From NCBI GenBank assembly GCA_963721065.1, contig CAVRHO010000002.1, positions 310,001 to 374,000 of the forward strand: a DNA stretch of 64,000 nt, read 5' to 3'. The DNA is from CAWBLP01 sp963721065 (lineage in GTDB: Bacteria; Pseudomonadota; Alphaproteobacteria; Acetobacterales; Acetobacteraceae). Under the pieces are notes generated by a model, which searched no databases, had not been told where the DNA came from, and saw nothing but the letters and a program-made list of their open reading frames with translations. Positions 1 to 7,758 of the stretch are shown piece by piece (position 1 is the first letter of the stretch; every line of letters starts with the position of its first letter). A program made the translations under genes and the position numbers.

Positions 1-803
1 ACCTCGGCCCGCACGCCGCGCCAGGTCTTGTTGGCGCGCCACATCCAGCCGGGCAGCCAGGTGACGCCGGATTCCATCAGCACCACCTTCAGGCGGGGGA
101 ACTCGACGAACACGCCCTCGGCGATCAGGCTGTTCAGCACGCCGGCGAACCCGGTGGACCAGGAGACGTAGTCCTCCAGGTAATAGGACGGCCAGCCGAG
201 GTTGGTGGGCGGATGGCGGTAGCTGCTGCCGGCGTGGATGCCGATCGGCAGGTCCAGTTGCTCCGCGACGCGGTACAGCGGCCAGTGCATGCGCCGGCCC
301 AGCGGCAGTTCCTGCAGTTCCCAGACCAGCACCTGCACGAAGCGCGGATCGGCGGCGACGCGTTCCACTTCCTTCGCCGCCAGTTCCGGGCTGTGCATCG
401 GCACGACGATGGAGGCCCGCAGCCTGTCATCCTTGTCCAGCCACTCCCGCGCCACCCAGTCATTGATCGCTCGGCAGAACGCGGCGGCCAGGTCCTCGCT
501 GAACACGGTCGGGGAGCCGTGCAGCACGTTGCAGATCGCGTAGCGCGTCTGGAACGCGTCCAGTGCCTGCGCCTTCAGCGTGGCGAAGTCGGTGCCGGCG
601 TTGCCCTTGGCGGGCTTCCAGTCGGGGCGGGCGTTGATCGGCGCGTTCGGCGGGAAGGCGCTGGCGGTGTAGTTGTCGCGATCCAGGCCGCGCATCTGCA
701 CATGGGCGCGCCAGTATTCGTCCAGATAGGGGACCAGCGCCTGCATGTTCGGCAGCGCCGGATGGATGTCGCAGTCGATCGCGCCTGGGGCGGGAGTTGT
801 CAC
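1..803 (-). CDS. amidohydrolase family protein (C-terminal part outside window)
   Basis: The frame is open from a GTG at 803 to the window edge, about 267 codons, so the C-terminus is missing. The GTG is chosen because an AGGAGG ribosome-binding site lies just upstream (about 812-817) and the protein then begins with a metal-site-like DxH (IDCDIHPALP), typical of the amidohydrolase-2 (ACMSD-like) TIM-barrel family. Further family marks are the strand GIHAGSS and the segment around FPRLKVVLMESG. These enzymes use a metal ion to hydrolyse or decarboxylate small substrates in the cytoplasm; the substrate cannot be told. It lies downstream of, and on the same strand as, the FAD oxidoreductase with a 196-base gap, so the two may act in one catabolic unit (inference). 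Confidence 0.8.
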   Translation of the reverse strand, partial: MTTPAPGAIDCDIHPALPNMQALVPYLDEYWRAHVQMRGLDRDNYTASAFPPNAPINARPDWKPAKGNAGTDFATLKAQALDAFQTRYAICNVLHGSPTVFSEDLAAAFCRAINDWVAREWLDKDDRLRASIVVPMHSPELAAKEVERVAADPRFVQVLVWELQELPLGRRMHWPLYRVAEQLDLPIGIHAGSSYRHPPTNLGWPSYYLEDYVSWSTGFAGVLNSLIAEGVFVEFPRLKVVLMESGVTWLPGWMWRANKTWRGVRAE

Positions 804-999
804 GTGTGCGGTCTCCTCCTGGTTGCGGAGGATAGGGCCACGGCAGTGGGCGTCAACTTTTCCCGCTGTGCCCGCCCTGACGTCGTATGCTTCGCTGGCG
901 CCCCCTCATGATCACCATGACCGGACCGAATGGCGCCCAATCTCTCGATCATCACGTTGCGGTTGGTAAGCCGAACGATGCGTTCCACACCGGCCGCCG

Positions 1000-2442
1000 C
1001 TACTCCGCCACGGCTGCCTCCGCCGGGGTGCGCACCAGGGCGCCTTGCCGCCGCAACGCGTCCTGCAGCCGGCCGACCGGCACCGCGCGCGGCTGCACAC
1101 CGCCATCCGCGGCCAGGGCCGCCGCCGCGCCGGCCGCCTGGCCGGTCAGCCAGCACTGCGGGATCTCGCGCAGGAAGGAGTGGCTGGTCGCGTCGCAGGA
1201 AATCGCCCGTCCGGCCACCAGCAACCCGTCCAGGTGCGCCGGCACCAGGCTGCCGTACGGCACCGAGACGTTGGGGAATTTCGGCGACAGCGAGGGCGAC
1301 ACGCCGATCTCGTCCGCGCGTGACAGGCCGGCCATCCAGTCCTCGCGGCTCACGCGGGTGACGCCCACCAGCCTGCGCGCGTGCCGCACGCCGATCTGCG
1401 GCGCGGACAGCATCAGGAAGGCGTTCTCGAACCCCGGCGCCTGGGCGCGGTAGACCGCCAGGTGCTGCGCCATCAGGCGGTGGGACCGGATCTCCACCTC
1501 GGTCTGGTCCTGCACATCCACGGCGGAATACCCGGCCAGCCGCGGCCCCATGAACAGCGCGACGTCGTTGCGCCAGGACACGAACGGCCGCTCGAACAGC
1601 CCGCCACAGGCGTCGCGGCCACGCTGCATGAAGGCGGAGAAATCGTCCTTGCGTCTGGTCTTGAAGTCCAGCCAGCGCTGCATGTCCACGCCGCCGAACA
1701 GCCAGGCGGTGTTCATGCAGTGGTGGATGTCGCCGGTGTCGATGTCGGTTTCCTCGGCCGCGCCGGCGCGGTGGAACAGGTCGCCGTCGCCGGTGCAGTC
1801 GATGGTGACGGCGGCGCGCACCGCCATGCGGCCCTGCTTGCTTTCGAAGATCGCGCCGGTCACGCGGCCGTCCTGCATCAGCGGCGCGGCGCCCCAGGCG
1901 TGGAACACCAGGTGGACCTTGTGCTCCAGCACGATCTCCTGGCTGGCCAGCTTCAGGTGCTCGGGGTCGATGGTGGGGGACCAGGTGACGACGCCGTGAT
2001 AGGCCGCGGTGCGCTCGCGCCAGTAGGCGGCGGTGGCCTCGTCGCGGTTGCCCCACAGGCCGCGCGGCGGGCCGGCGACGGCGTCCTTGGGCAGGCGCGC
2101 GATCAGGTCGGTGGCGATGCCGCGGATCACCGGCTCGCCGGTCCAGTCGGTCATGCGGTCGATCCAGATCACCAGGCCGCCGGTGGACAGGCCGCCCAGG
2201 TGGTTGGCGCGCTCCAGCAGCACCACATCGGCGCCGCCGCGCGCGGCCGAGACCGCGGCGGCGGTGCCGGACGGGCCGCCGCCCACCACCAGCACGTCGC
2301 AGGTGCGGAACACCGGGATCCGGCGCGCGGGTTCCTCCACCGTGCCGCCGGACGGCCGTGCGGGGCGAGGCAGGCGGCCGCCCTCGAAGATGTCGGTCTG
2401 ATACATCAGCCGGCCGTTGGGGATGGTGGGTTCGGTGCTCAT
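1000..2442 (-). CDS. FAD-dependent oxidoreductase
   Basis: This is a 480-residue protein with a dinucleotide-binding fold near its N-terminus: VVGGGPSG at about residues 52-59 (GxGxxG) and a ribose-binding acidic residue in VLLERA (E77), followed by HLGGLSTGG. Length and motifs fit the FAD_oxidored family (flavoproteins related to fumarate reductase/thiazole-type oxidoreductases). The middle of the protein (CTGDGDLFHRAG) and the C-terminal GRAISCD...AAGAAAALA segment are the usual second FAD contacts. The substrate is unknown. The ATG at 2442 has a GAGGGGA purine stretch upstream. The amidohydrolase follows on the same strand. No transmembrane segment or signal peptide is evident, so it is probably cytoplasmic. 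Confidence 0.85.
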   Translation of the reverse strand: MSTEPTIPNGRLMYQTDIFEGGRLPRPARPSGGTVEEPARRIPVFRTCDVLVVGGGPSGTAAAVSAARGGADVVLLERANHLGGLSTGGLVIWIDRMTDWTGEPVIRGIATDLIARLPKDAVAGPPRGLWGNRDEATAAYWRERTAAYHGVVTWSPTIDPEHLKLASQEIVLEHKVHLVFHAWGAAPLMQDGRVTGAIFESKQGRMAVRAAVTIDCTGDGDLFHRAGAAEETDIDTGDIHHCMNTAWLFGGVDMQRWLDFKTRRKDDFSAFMQRGRDACGGLFERPFVSWRNDVALFMGPRLAGYSAVDVQDQTEVEIRSHRLMAQHLAVYRAQAPGFENAFLMLSAPQIGVRHARRLVGVTRVSREDWMAGLSRADEIGVSPSLSPKFPNVSVPYGSLVPAHLDGLLVAGRAISCDATSHSFLREIPQCWLTGQAAGAAAALAADGGVQPRAVPVGRLQDALRRQGALVRTPAEAAVAE

Positions 2443-2487
2443 GCCTGGCGTCCCCTCGCTGGTTCGGGCGCGAGTTCACGCCGGATC

Positions 2488-2521
2488 GGGCGGGGGGACA
2501 AGCGGGGCGGGCCGGGGCGGG
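2488..2521 (+). other. G-run cluster with G-quadruplex-type spacing
   Basis: Six runs of three to six G separated by one to six bases lie between the FAD oxidoreductase start (2442) and the next gene. The spacing satisfies the usual G-quadruplex pattern. It sits 46-79 bases upstream of the oxidoreductase start. The G-rich strand is the template for that gene, so any structure would be in DNA rather than in the mRNA. In a GC-rich genome it may be chance. Confidence 0.3.
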
Positions 2522-2722
2522 CGGTCAGTCCGGGAGCCAGGGGCCCAGCACCTGATCCGCGGAGAATGCGAGCATGTCGGGGGGGATCTGTGGCTGTTCG
2601 CCGTACTCGGCCAACGCGGCGAGGGCGACAGCCTGGCACGTCGGCCGGCGCGAATCCGTGCGGCGGGGCCGGCTGGGGGCCGGTCCCGTGGGGGCGGGCG
2701 TGCGGGGGGCGCGGGCGTGCGG

Positions 2723-3541
2723 TCAAGGCGGCCGTGTGGCGGCGGCCGGCGCCAGGGCGGGCGGTGGGAGCGGCGTGGCCCCGGGTTCGCCGATGAGCGG
2801 GGGTTCGCCGATGAAGAAGCCCAGGACGCGGCGGATGCCGGGGCGGGTGGGCTCCGGCCAGCCGAGCGCGGGGTTGCGGTCGGCTTCCGTGTCGCAGAAG
2901 TGGATCTCGCGGCGACGGAACTGCTTCATCAGCTTCGGCAGGTTGCCGCGGTAGCGGATCAGCGCGCAGGTGATGTCGAACCAGAGATTGCCGTCGCACA
3001 GGCTGGGCGAGATGCCGAGGTCGGCGCAGATCTCCGCCAGCGCTCGGCCGATCGGGCGGCGGCGGATTTCCGCTGCGAGCTGCGCCACGGTGGGGAGGTT
3101 GTCGGGATCGGGCGGTTCGTCCGGGTCGGGGCCGTGGACCGGCCGGGGCGGGGGTGGCGCGGCGGCTTGCTGCGCCGCCTGCGTGCGGGCCGGTTGCGGC
3201 GGGCGGTAATCCGGGTCGCGGGGCTTGTAGAACACCAGGTCGCGGCCGCGGGCGGCGCGGGCGAGCAGCACCTGTTCCAGCGCCATGGCGCGCAGCAGGC
3301 CGCGGGCGAGCCGGGCCTGGATGGCGGGCAGGCGCGCGGTGCCGAAGAACTGCGCGATGGTGGCGAAGCCGCGCCCGGCCGCTCGGCGTTCGAGGGTGTT
3401 CGCGAGGTGGAGGCCGTAGCCGATCAGGATGCGGACGATGACGAGGAGGTCGGCGATGTTGGGCGGGACGGGTTTGGTGGGCCGGTCCTGTGGGGGATCG
3501 GGTTGGGGAGGCAGGTCGGCGGTGGTGTCCGCGTTGGTCAT
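2723..3541 (-). CDS. hypothetical protein, 272 aa
   Basis: I do not recognise a named family. The N-terminal third is helical (IADLLVIVRILIGYGLHLANTL), then comes a Pro/Ala-rich linker around residues 110-150, then a compact region with LWFDITCALIRYRG and a Pro-rich tail. The overall composition resembles conserved hypothetical proteins of Acetobacteraceae (from memory, not checked). An upstream in-frame GTG at 3559 is possible, but the ATG at 3541 is preferred because a TTGACA-type promoter occupies 3550-3578. That places the transcription start almost at the ATG and the GTG inside the promoter. No catalytic motif is visible. It has no close same-strand partner. Confidence 0.6.
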   Translation of the reverse strand: MTNADTTADLPPQPDPPQDRPTKPVPPNIADLLVIVRILIGYGLHLANTLERRAAGRGFATIAQFFGTARLPAIQARLARGLLRAMALEQVLLARAARGRDLVFYKPRDPDYRPPQPARTQAAQQAAAPPPPRPVHGPDPDEPPDPDNLPTVAQLAAEIRRRPIGRALAEICADLGISPSLCDGNLWFDITCALIRYRGNLPKLMKQFRRREIHFCDTEADRNPALGWPEPTRPGIRRVLGFFIGEPPLIGEPGATPLPPPALAPAAATRPP

Positions 3542-3549
3542 CGTCAGCG

Positions 3550-3578
3550 TTGCTAACACATAGGCGGTAGTGTGTCAA
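3550..3578 (-). promoter_or_regulatory. sigma70-like promoter, possibly giving a leaderless mRNA
   Basis: Read on the minus strand, a perfect TTGACA (-35, 3578-3573) is followed after 17 bases by TAGCAA (-10, 3555-3550, three of six consensus bases). The predicted transcript would begin around 3542-3544, essentially at the ATG (3541) of the downstream hypothetical gene. No ribosome-binding site fits in between. Confidence 0.4.
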
Positions 3579-3689
3579 GGAATTTATGCCAGATCGCAGG
3601 ACGTGCGAGTCGCGCCTGACTGCTCGATGCGATCGTGTGCCGGATAAGCCGCTTTATGGTAAGTCGGAGCCGTGCGGGCATCCTACATG

Positions 3690-4562
3690 TTAAGATAGTT
3701 CCTTTAAGCAAAACTCAGCACGCTCTCTGATCCAAGTCTGCCGAGTGCTCAGATAGTTCGGAAGCTCGTTTAGGGTCACAATGTCGATCAGCATCCGTCG
3801 CGCACCATACTCCTTGGAGGTGTAGTTAAATACGTAGGGAACGTGACAGGTGGGTGTGATCTCAAGCTCCGCTTCATCCGACACCTTTGCTTCGAATAGC
3901 TTCCCGTCTACCACGATCAGGCCATGAACAATGCCGATCTCGTAGGTGCGAAGGTCTTTGTCGTCACGCAGGTTGGCGGTGTTCCGTTGACGAAAGAAAG
4001 CCGAGATATCCGTCGCCGCTTTGAACGATGACACAAATGCAGAAAAATTTGGTGCTATGCTCCGATCCTCTGGGTGCTTGTCGTTTCCTTTTTTCCGGGT
4101 ATCACCGTCTTGCGACTTCTTCTGATAAGCCTGATACGACACACGTCCAAAGCGGTCGCTACTCTTAACGGGATGATTGGCATAAAGCTGCTTGAACCAA
4201 ATTTCCTGAATGTGCAGGCGGATTAGACTGGTGTCGAAGAGAGATTCTATCTCTTCATATTAAGTCAGCGGCGATGTGAACACTATCCAAGGCTTGCTGG
4301 TTGCTTTCTTGATTTCAACGGAAAGGCCAAGCCCGACTGTAAGCGACTTTTTGGCGTTGCTTTCTGTGTGATAGTAGATAGCAAGAAGGTCGATCTCTCG
4401 GCCCTTATTCTCGTCGCGGTCGAGAAAATATGAATGATCGAAGTTTTGCCATCCGGCTTTGTCGAAGATGCCGGTCGCGATCATCTCGGTGACGTAGCCG
4501 GTCTTGACGATATCTGCGCGGAGGTTCGCTATCTCCGTATCTATAACACTCTGAGCATTCAT
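3690..4562 (-). pseudogene. PD-(D/E)XK nuclease-like gene interrupted by an in-frame TAA
   Basis: From the ATG at 4562 the frame encodes 100 residues, meets a single TAA (4262-4260), then continues in the same frame for 189 more residues to a stop at 3690-3692. The two halves read as one roughly 290-residue protein. The first half carries a PD-(D/E)XK-like core: Asp in REIDLLAIYY (residue 58), then 25 residues later VEIKK (E83, K85), the usual acidic/ExK metal-binding arrangement of restriction-type nucleases. The start overlaps the recombinase stop by ATGA, so translation was coupled. Codon use is clearly less GC-rich than the neighbours, which suggests transfer. A 150-residue ORF beginning at 4142 is the detached tail. 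A nonsense mutation, a sequencing error or readthrough are all possible; the nuclease call rests on the motif only. Confidence 0.6.
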
Positions 4563-5104
4563 GAGGCCAACCTTGAAATCGTGCTGTGACTGACATTGTA
4601 GCTGCGAGCGATGTCGCGCATCCGCTCGCCCGCATCGACACGCCGCAGTGCTTCCTTCCTCTGATGCGGGGTGAGTTTCGGCGGTCGCCCCATCTTCGCA
4701 CCCGCCGCTATGGCGCGGGCGCGGCCTTCGGCTGTGCGGGCGCGGATCAGCTCGCGCTCGAACTCGGCCAGTCCGCCCAGCACGGTGAGCATCAACCTCC
4801 CGTGCGGGGTGGTGGTGTCTGCCCATGCGTCGCCAAGGGATCGGAAACCCGCCTTGCGGTCAGTGATCGCGGCCAAGGTGTTCAACAGGTCGCGGGTGGA
4901 TCGCGCAAGACGGTCGAGCCGCGTCACCACCAGCACGTCACCGGCATCGAGGGCGGCCAGAACCTTGCGAAGCTGGGTGCGGTCCGTCTTGGCTCCGCTC
5001 GCCGTCTCGCGGAACACCTTTTTGCATCCGGCGCGGTTGAGCTGGGCGACCTGCGCCGCGATGCTCTGCCCGTCCGTGCAAACCCGTGCGTAGCCATAGT
5101 TCAT
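4559..5104 (-). CDS. serine recombinase (resolvase/invertase family), nucleophile changed to Cys
   Basis: The 181-residue protein has the N-terminal catalytic domain of the Tn3 resolvase/DNA invertase family (residues 1-140: RLDRLARSTRDLL, LMLTVLGGLAEFERELI, RARTAEG) and a C-terminal helix-turn-helix (GRPPKLTPHQRKEALRR...ARSYNVSHSTISRL). The length is typical. The family signature YARVSTxxQ reads YARVCTDGQ here: codon TGC at residue 9 replaces the Ser that attacks DNA. The enzyme is therefore probably inactive or strongly altered unless this is a base-call error. Its stop codon overlaps the start of the nuclease-like gene (ATGA), so the two form a cassette. Confidence 0.85.
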   Translation of the reverse strand: MNYGYARVCTDGQSIAAQVAQLNRAGCKKVFRETASGAKTDRTQLRKVLAALDAGDVLVVTRLDRLARSTRDLLNTLAAITDRKAGFRSLGDAWADTTTPHGRLMLTVLGGLAEFERELIRARTAEGRARAIAAGAKMGRPPKLTPHQRKEALRRVDAGERMRDIARSYNVSHSTISRLAS

Positions 5105-5171
5105 GGCTCATTTATGCACCTCATTTCCGCACCGGAAAAGCCCTATGATTTCAAGGCTCCGGTCTTGGTGT

Positions 5172-5195
5172 ATAAATCTTGATATTTGCGTCACC
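5172..5195 (+). repeat. direct repeat, left copy (partner at 7481-7503)
   Basis: A 24-base A/T-rich sequence beginning ataaatcttgat matches 7481-7503 with a few substitutions and one base of length difference. It lies just upstream of the recombinase (divergent side) and of the first SDR. The two copies bracket about 2.3 kb holding an SDR, a 97-residue protein and a GFA protein. It may be a recombination sub-site or a remnant boundary. Confidence 0.4.
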
Positions 5196-5325
5196 CTCCT
5201 ATGGTGGGATGCTCTCATTCGGACATCGCGCTGGCCGCCTTGCCGTGAGAGGCACTTCGTGCATCAGTCGTCGCTCCCGCAACATGTGGCGGCAGGCGCA
5301 TGCACAACCTGGAAGGAATGAAGAA

Positions 5326-6168
5326 GTGGGCGTTCTGAGCGGAAAAGTCGCCGTCGTGACCGGGGGCACAAGCGGGATCGGGGAACGGATCGCCGAGGTG
5401 TTCGTCGCGGAGGGCGCCCATGTCGTGGTCGCGGCGCGCCGCCAGGAGGAAGGCGCCGCACTCGAAAAGCGGCTCGGCGTCAGCTTCATCAAGACCGATG
5501 TCGCAAGCGAACCCGATGTCAAGGCGATGGTCGATTACGCCGTCGGGCGCTTCAAACGGATCGACTGCCTTATCAACAACGCTGGTTCGGGTTCCCCCAC
5601 GGTTGGCATCGCTGACGTCGACCTCGCCGACTTTGATCGCGTCATGGCGGTAAATGTTCGGGGTGTCTTCCTCGGAATCAAACACGTCGCACCGATCATG
5701 GTGTCGCAACGAGCCGGCAGCATCGTCAACATCGCCAGCATGGCCGGTCTTCGCGGTGGCCTCTCGGGTCATGCCTACACAGCCTCCAAGGGGGCGGTGC
5801 ACGCGCTGACGCGTTCGGCGGCGGCGGAACTCGGGGAACAAGGCGTGCGGGTCAACAGCATTTCTCCCGGCGCGATCGTAACGGGTATTTTCGGCAAAAG
5901 TGCGGGTGTCGAGGGCGCGGCGGCCGACCGCGTGGCGGACGTGGTGAAGGAACTGTTCGATGGCGTACAGCCGATCCCACGCGCCGGAGTAACAGACGAT
6001 ATCGCCAGTGGCTGCCTCTATCTCGCGAGCGACGCAGCCGGTTTTGTCAGCGGGCACGATCTGGTCATCGACGGGGGACATACCGCCACGACCTGGGGCT
6101 GGTCGGACGTGATTGCGTTCCGCACCGACATGGTCAACCGTATCAAAGCGGCTGCCGCCAAGCTCTGA
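5326..6168 (+). CDS. SDR family oxidoreductase
   Basis: The 280-residue protein is a classical short-chain dehydrogenase/reductase: cofactor loop TGGTSGIG (residues 12-19), NNAG (84-87), catalytic Ser in NIASMAG (about 138) and YTASK (Tyr151, Lys155). A DGGHTATTWGW segment closes the Rossmann domain. Such enzymes use NAD(P)H on alcohols or ketones; the substrate is not predictable. GTG 5326 is chosen over an upstream in-frame ATG (5179) because GGAAGGA precedes it and the SDR fold begins immediately (GVLSGKVAVVTGG). It lies in the accessory region between the two direct-repeat copies. Confidence 0.85.
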   Translation: MGVLSGKVAVVTGGTSGIGERIAEVFVAEGAHVVVAARRQEEGAALEKRLGVSFIKTDVASEPDVKAMVDYAVGRFKRIDCLINNAGSGSPTVGIADVDLADFDRVMAVNVRGVFLGIKHVAPIMVSQRAGSIVNIASMAGLRGGLSGHAYTASKGAVHALTRSAAAELGEQGVRVNSISPGAIVTGIFGKSAGVEGAAADRVADVVKELFDGVQPIPRAGVTDDIASGCLYLASDAAGFVSGHDLVIDGGHTATTWGWSDVIAFRTDMVNRIKAAAAKL

Positions 6169-6475
6169 GTGGCGTCCCAGGTCTGCGGCGGGATATAGCC
6201 TTCCCGTTATCGTCCGCCAGACCCCCCCCGCTACAGAGATTTCTGCTGGAGCTGTTGAGTTTGCTTTTGATGACATAGCCGTCACATCTTCCGGGGAATC
6301 CGAAAGTCTTGCAAAACGCACAGCCAAAGATCACTGTGAGTGCATTGATATTCGTGTTCCGCTCACGCCGCAGGCCTCCGTGAGTCCGTCCGCAGTTTGC
6401 GACTACGACGGACTTGCGCCAAAATAGCCCCGCCGTGCCTCTTCACTGTATTGAACCAATGAGGGAGGATCAACG
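6169..6475 (+). other. intergenic gap without a recognised gene
   Basis: These 307 bases between the SDR and the 97-residue protein are less GC-rich than average and contain a run of eight C near 6223-6232. Short open frames exist, but none has a start with a ribosome-binding site. The promoter of the 97-residue gene presumably lies in the last 80 bases. I see no hairpin terminator. Confidence 0.5.
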
Positions 6476-6769
6476 ATGCACACCGTCGTCAGAGCCTATT
6501 CTGGCAAAGGCGCCAAAGAACTCTTCGACACCCTGGAAAAACGCAAGGCCGACATCGAGGCCTTGCTCCGCACTGTGAAGGGGCTCGTGAACTACACCCT
6601 CGTGCGCAGCGGCGACGGCGGCGGCTACTCCGTGACCGTCTGCCAGGATAAAGCCGGCGCCGACGAAAGTGTGCAGAAAGCCCGGGACTGGATCGCCGCC
6701 AACGCTGGTAGCACCGGCGTCGGCGCTCCGAACATCTACGAAGGCACAGCCATCTTACACCTGAAATAA
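6476..6769 (+). CDS. hypothetical protein, 97 aa (small alpha/beta)
   Basis: A strong AGGGAGGA ribosome-binding site precedes the ATG and a near-perfect hairpin follows the stop, so this is a well-delimited single gene. The sequence alternates a beta strand (HTVVRAYSG), a helix (AKELFDTLEKRKADIEALLRT), strands (VNYTLVRSGDGGGYSVTVCQ) and another helix (ADESVQKARDWIAAN), which resembles the ferredoxin-like dimeric alpha/beta barrel fold of antibiotic-biosynthesis-monooxygenase-type small proteins. This is a fold impression; no catalytic residues are identifiable. It probably acts as a cytoplasmic dimer. Confidence 0.65.
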   Translation: MHTVVRAYSGKGAKELFDTLEKRKADIEALLRTVKGLVNYTLVRSGDGGGYSVTVCQDKAGADESVQKARDWIAANAGSTGVGAPNIYEGTAILHLK

Positions 6770-6774
6770 CCTGA

Positions 6775-6796
6775 GCGCCGGGCATCAGCCCGGCGC
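6775..6796 (+). terminator. hairpin terminator after the 97-aa gene
   Basis: A perfect 9-base stem (gcgccgggc / gcccggcgc) with a 4-base ATCA loop begins five bases after the stop codon. No clear U-tract follows, so it may need Rho or act as an mRNA 3' end stabiliser. Confidence 0.55.
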
Positions 6797-6823
6797 CCAC
6801 CCTATGCTGTCCGGCATTGACTC

Positions 6824-6867
6824 CTCAAAGAGCGGGACAGTGCTGCTCAAAGAGCGGGACGGTGCTG
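6824..6867 (+). repeat. 22-bp tandem duplication
   Basis: Two adjacent copies of a 22-base unit (starting ctcaaagagcgggac) differ at one base. They lie between the hairpin and the GFA gene, about 55 bases upstream of its start, and may alter its leader. Confidence 0.7.
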
Positions 6868-6921
6868 CGCGGTCCGCATCCGTCTCGGCTGGCTTGCGAT
6901 CCGTTGAGGAGATGGTCGATC

Positions 6922-7389
6922 ATGGCCAACACCAGTTTGTCCACAGGCGGTTGTCTGTGCGGTGCCGTGCGGTTCGAGGCGCACGGGGAGCCCACGAACA
7001 GTCTGCTCTGTCACTGCCGGATGTGCCAACGCGCCTCCGGAGCGCCCGTCACCGCGTTGTTGTTCCTGAACTCAAGTCAGCTTGTCGTCACCAGAGGACA
7101 GACTCGAGCAGTCGGTTTTTCACCACGGACCTGGCGCCACATTTGCGATACCTGTGCATCGCCGGTGTTCTTCACTCGCGATGCTCGGCCTGAGCTGCGG
7201 GCAATTTACGTAGGAGCGCTTGACGACCCCGGGGGGTTTCGGCCCCGGATGCATGTTTGTGTGTCGAGTGGAATGGGCTGGTTGGATATTCGGGATGACG
7301 CTCCGCGTTACGATGAAAAACCGCCAGGGATGTCGCAAACCTTGCGATACGAACCATCCAGCGGCCAAGTGGCGATACCGGACTGCTAG
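6922..7389 (+). CDS. GFA family protein (zinc-binding, CENP-V/GFA fold)
   Basis: The 155-residue protein has the cysteine layout of the glutathione-dependent formaldehyde-activating (GFA) family: GGCLCGAVRF (Cys11, Cys13), CHCRMCQ (Cys30, 32, 35) and CDTC (Cys75, 78), expected to hold structural and catalytic zinc. Members range from S-hydroxymethylglutathione synthase to uncharacterised thiol-binding proteins, so the reaction is not certain. The ATG at 6922 is preferred to 6817 because the fold begins at once and GAGGAG lies 11 bases upstream. It sits among SDR genes in the accessory stretch. Confidence 0.85.
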   Translation: MANTSLSTGGCLCGAVRFEAHGEPTNSLLCHCRMCQRASGAPVTALLFLNSSQLVVTRGQTRAVGFSPRTWRHICDTCASPVFFTRDARPELRAIYVGALDDPGGFRPRMHVCVSSGMGWLDIRDDAPRYDEKPPGMSQTLRYEPSSGQVAIPDC

Positions 7390-7758
7390 CCTCGGTTCGC
7401 AGCAATCCCGAGGGAACGGAACCACGGACCGCGAACAGAACAAGAGCCATCCTGCTGCCGGCTACGTCTGCTCACCGTTCATAAATCTTGATTTTTTCGC
7501 ACCAACCGAACTGCTCTACAGGATAGGCCTGCGTAGCAGATTCGCCATCATGCCCGCAGAACAGCGTTTTGCGCCCCGATGCCGGCCAAGAGTGTGGAAT
7601 TCCCATCGGAACGGCGAACACATCACACCAGTCACGTGGCGAACGGCGCAGTTATGGGGCCGTCGATATTGATCGCCGCTGGGAAGCGCAGTTATTGTCC
7701 AGTCAAGATGCTCGACCCGTCCGGGCATATGGGAAATGTCGGATCAAGGAACAGAGAC
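7390..7758 (+). other. intergenic gap holding the right direct repeat
   Basis: These 369 bases lie between the GFA gene and the second SDR. The only structure seen is the A/T-rich direct-repeat copy at 7481-7503. In-frame ATGs upstream of the SDR (for example 7579) lack the family fold and are judged non-coding. Confidence 0.5.
7481..7503 (+). repeat. direct repeat, right copy (partner at 5172-5195)
   Basis: This 23-base sequence beginning ataaatcttgat matches the copy upstream of the recombinase. See the left copy for context. Confidence 0.4.

Noticed and set aside
1381..2796. Long plus-strand ORF antisense to the FAD oxidoreductase
   Set aside because: Composition (His/Gly/Val/Arg-rich, no motif) is the typical mirror of a GC-rich gene; the opposite strand encodes a clear flavoprotein.
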